A stretch of 64,000 nucleotides of DNA, from assembly GCF_016901225.1 (NCBI RefSeq), contig NZ_JAFEUL010000016.1:42559-106558 (forward strand), given 5' to 3'. This document shows, piece by piece, positions 63,626 to 64,000 of the stretch. A model generated the notes under the pieces. That model saw only the letters and a program-made list of their open reading frames with translations. It had not been told where the DNA came from and ran no database searches. A program made the translations under genes and the position numbers. Within the stretch, counting starts at the first letter, position 1. Each line of letters starts with the position of its first letter. The stretch comes from Actibacterium sp. 188UL27-1 (GTDB taxonomy: Bacteria > Pseudomonadota > Alphaproteobacteria > Rhodobacterales > Rhodobacteraceae).

Positions 63626-64000
63626 TACGCTGCCCGGCTGTTTGGCTGGGTTGCGGGCGTCCAGTTCCAGGGAAGCAATTCGTCGAGCCGGTTGATTTTG
63701 TGGCCATGGATGCGGCTGAGGATGTCTGTGAGGTAGGCTTGCGGGTCGAGCCCGTTCATTTTGGCGGTTTCGATGACGGTCATTGCACGGGAGAGGGTTT
63801 CGCCGCCTGTGTCTGATCCGGCAAAGAGCCAGTTGCGGCGACCAACGCCAATGGGGCGCATGCCGCGCTCGGCTGCGTTATTGTCGATAGCCACGCGTCC
63901 GTCTTCGAGGATCAGAGTGAAGGACGGCCAACGGCTGAAGCAATAGCGGAATGCTTTGGCCAAATCACTCTTGCCCGGGATGCGCGTCAGTTGGGCCTCG
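63625..64000 (-). CDS. IS66-family transposase, C-terminal part
   Basis: About 125 residues are present, open to the window edge: [21 protein letters not shown], then [35 protein letters not shown], then [24 protein letters not shown]. These are the hallmark end segments of IS66 transposases, including the region of the last catalytic acidic residue (IDNNAAER) and the small C-terminal domain. The 5' part lies beyond 64000. The ending appears complete, stopping at TAG 63627-63625. Confidence 0.93.
   Translation of the reverse strand, partial: EAQLTRIPGKSDLAKAFRYCFSRWPSFTLILEDGRVAIDNNAAERGMRPIGVGRRNWLFAGSDTGGETLSRAMTVIETAKMNGLDPQAYLTDILSRIHGHKINRLDELLPWNWTPATQPNSRAA

Larger units (their letters stand above)
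63314..64000 (-). mobile_element. IS66-family insertion sequence, partial
   Basis: The element covers the terminal repeat, a small accessory gene and the C-terminal part of the IS66 transposase, all read from right to left. It sits 116 bp past the stop of the giant DUF11 gene, so that gene is intact at this end. Confidence 0.8.

Overview
The window reads as a chromosomal or large-plasmid segment of a high-GC marine alphaproteobacterium of the Rhodobacteraceae (Roseobacter type). The grounds are the smoEFGKS-mtlK polyol operon laid out as in Rhodobacter sphaeroides, a core block of pcm, tolC and a PopZ-like gene, several periplasmic-binding-protein transporters with their own LacI or SorC regulators, and strong C- or G-ending codon use. 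No tRNA, rRNA or CRISPR array was seen.

Layout. (1) 1-558: 3' part of a LysE-family exporter. (2) 821-8375, plus strand: LacI regulator, then sorbitol/mannitol uptake (smoEFGK) and oxidation (smoS, mtlK), with matching palindromic operators before the regulator and before smoE. (3) 22350-8587, minus strand: a 12-gene operon headed by a SorC regulator with a 33-bp operator. It holds a binding protein, two permeases, two unlike ABC ATPases, an EryA-like kinase, a 2-hydroxyacid dehydrogenase, a GlpD/EryB-like oxidase, a class II aldolase, a second FGGY kinase and a HAD-IIA hydrolase. It looks like an erythritol-like polyol pathway, but with parts not found in the classical ery operon. (4) 29394-22430, minus strand: ribose-type ABC importer, ketose 3-epimerase-like protein and pentulose kinase, under a divergent LacI with two operators 22 bp apart. 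A BKACE enzyme follows that LacI gene. (5) 37616-31469, minus strand: a DUF1989-GcvT fusion protein and a glycine-betaine-type ABC importer, divergent from a third LacI gene. (6) 38762-41526: the core block of PopZ-like protein, TolC and Pcm. (7) 41745-63197: cell-surface and secretion genes. These are a secreted caspase-Sel1 protein, a 1747-residue GH5 cellulase mosaic with an internal 766-bp duplication, a one-POTRA Omp85 protein, a TolC-family lipoprotein with a long N-terminal extension, and a 3352-residue DUF11-repeat giant. (8) 63314-64000: the end of an IS66-family element running off the window.

How the parts fit. The first half is a set of regulated uptake-and-oxidation modules for polyols, pentuloses and methylated amines. 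In all three sugar operons the binding-protein gene is followed at once by a strong RNA hairpin. The last third is devoted to very large exported proteins. The most novel-looking unit is 49.6-63.2 kb: a small Omp85 protein divergent from a TolC-lipoprotein/DUF11-giant pair. No inner-membrane ABC exporter or adaptor is seen beside it.
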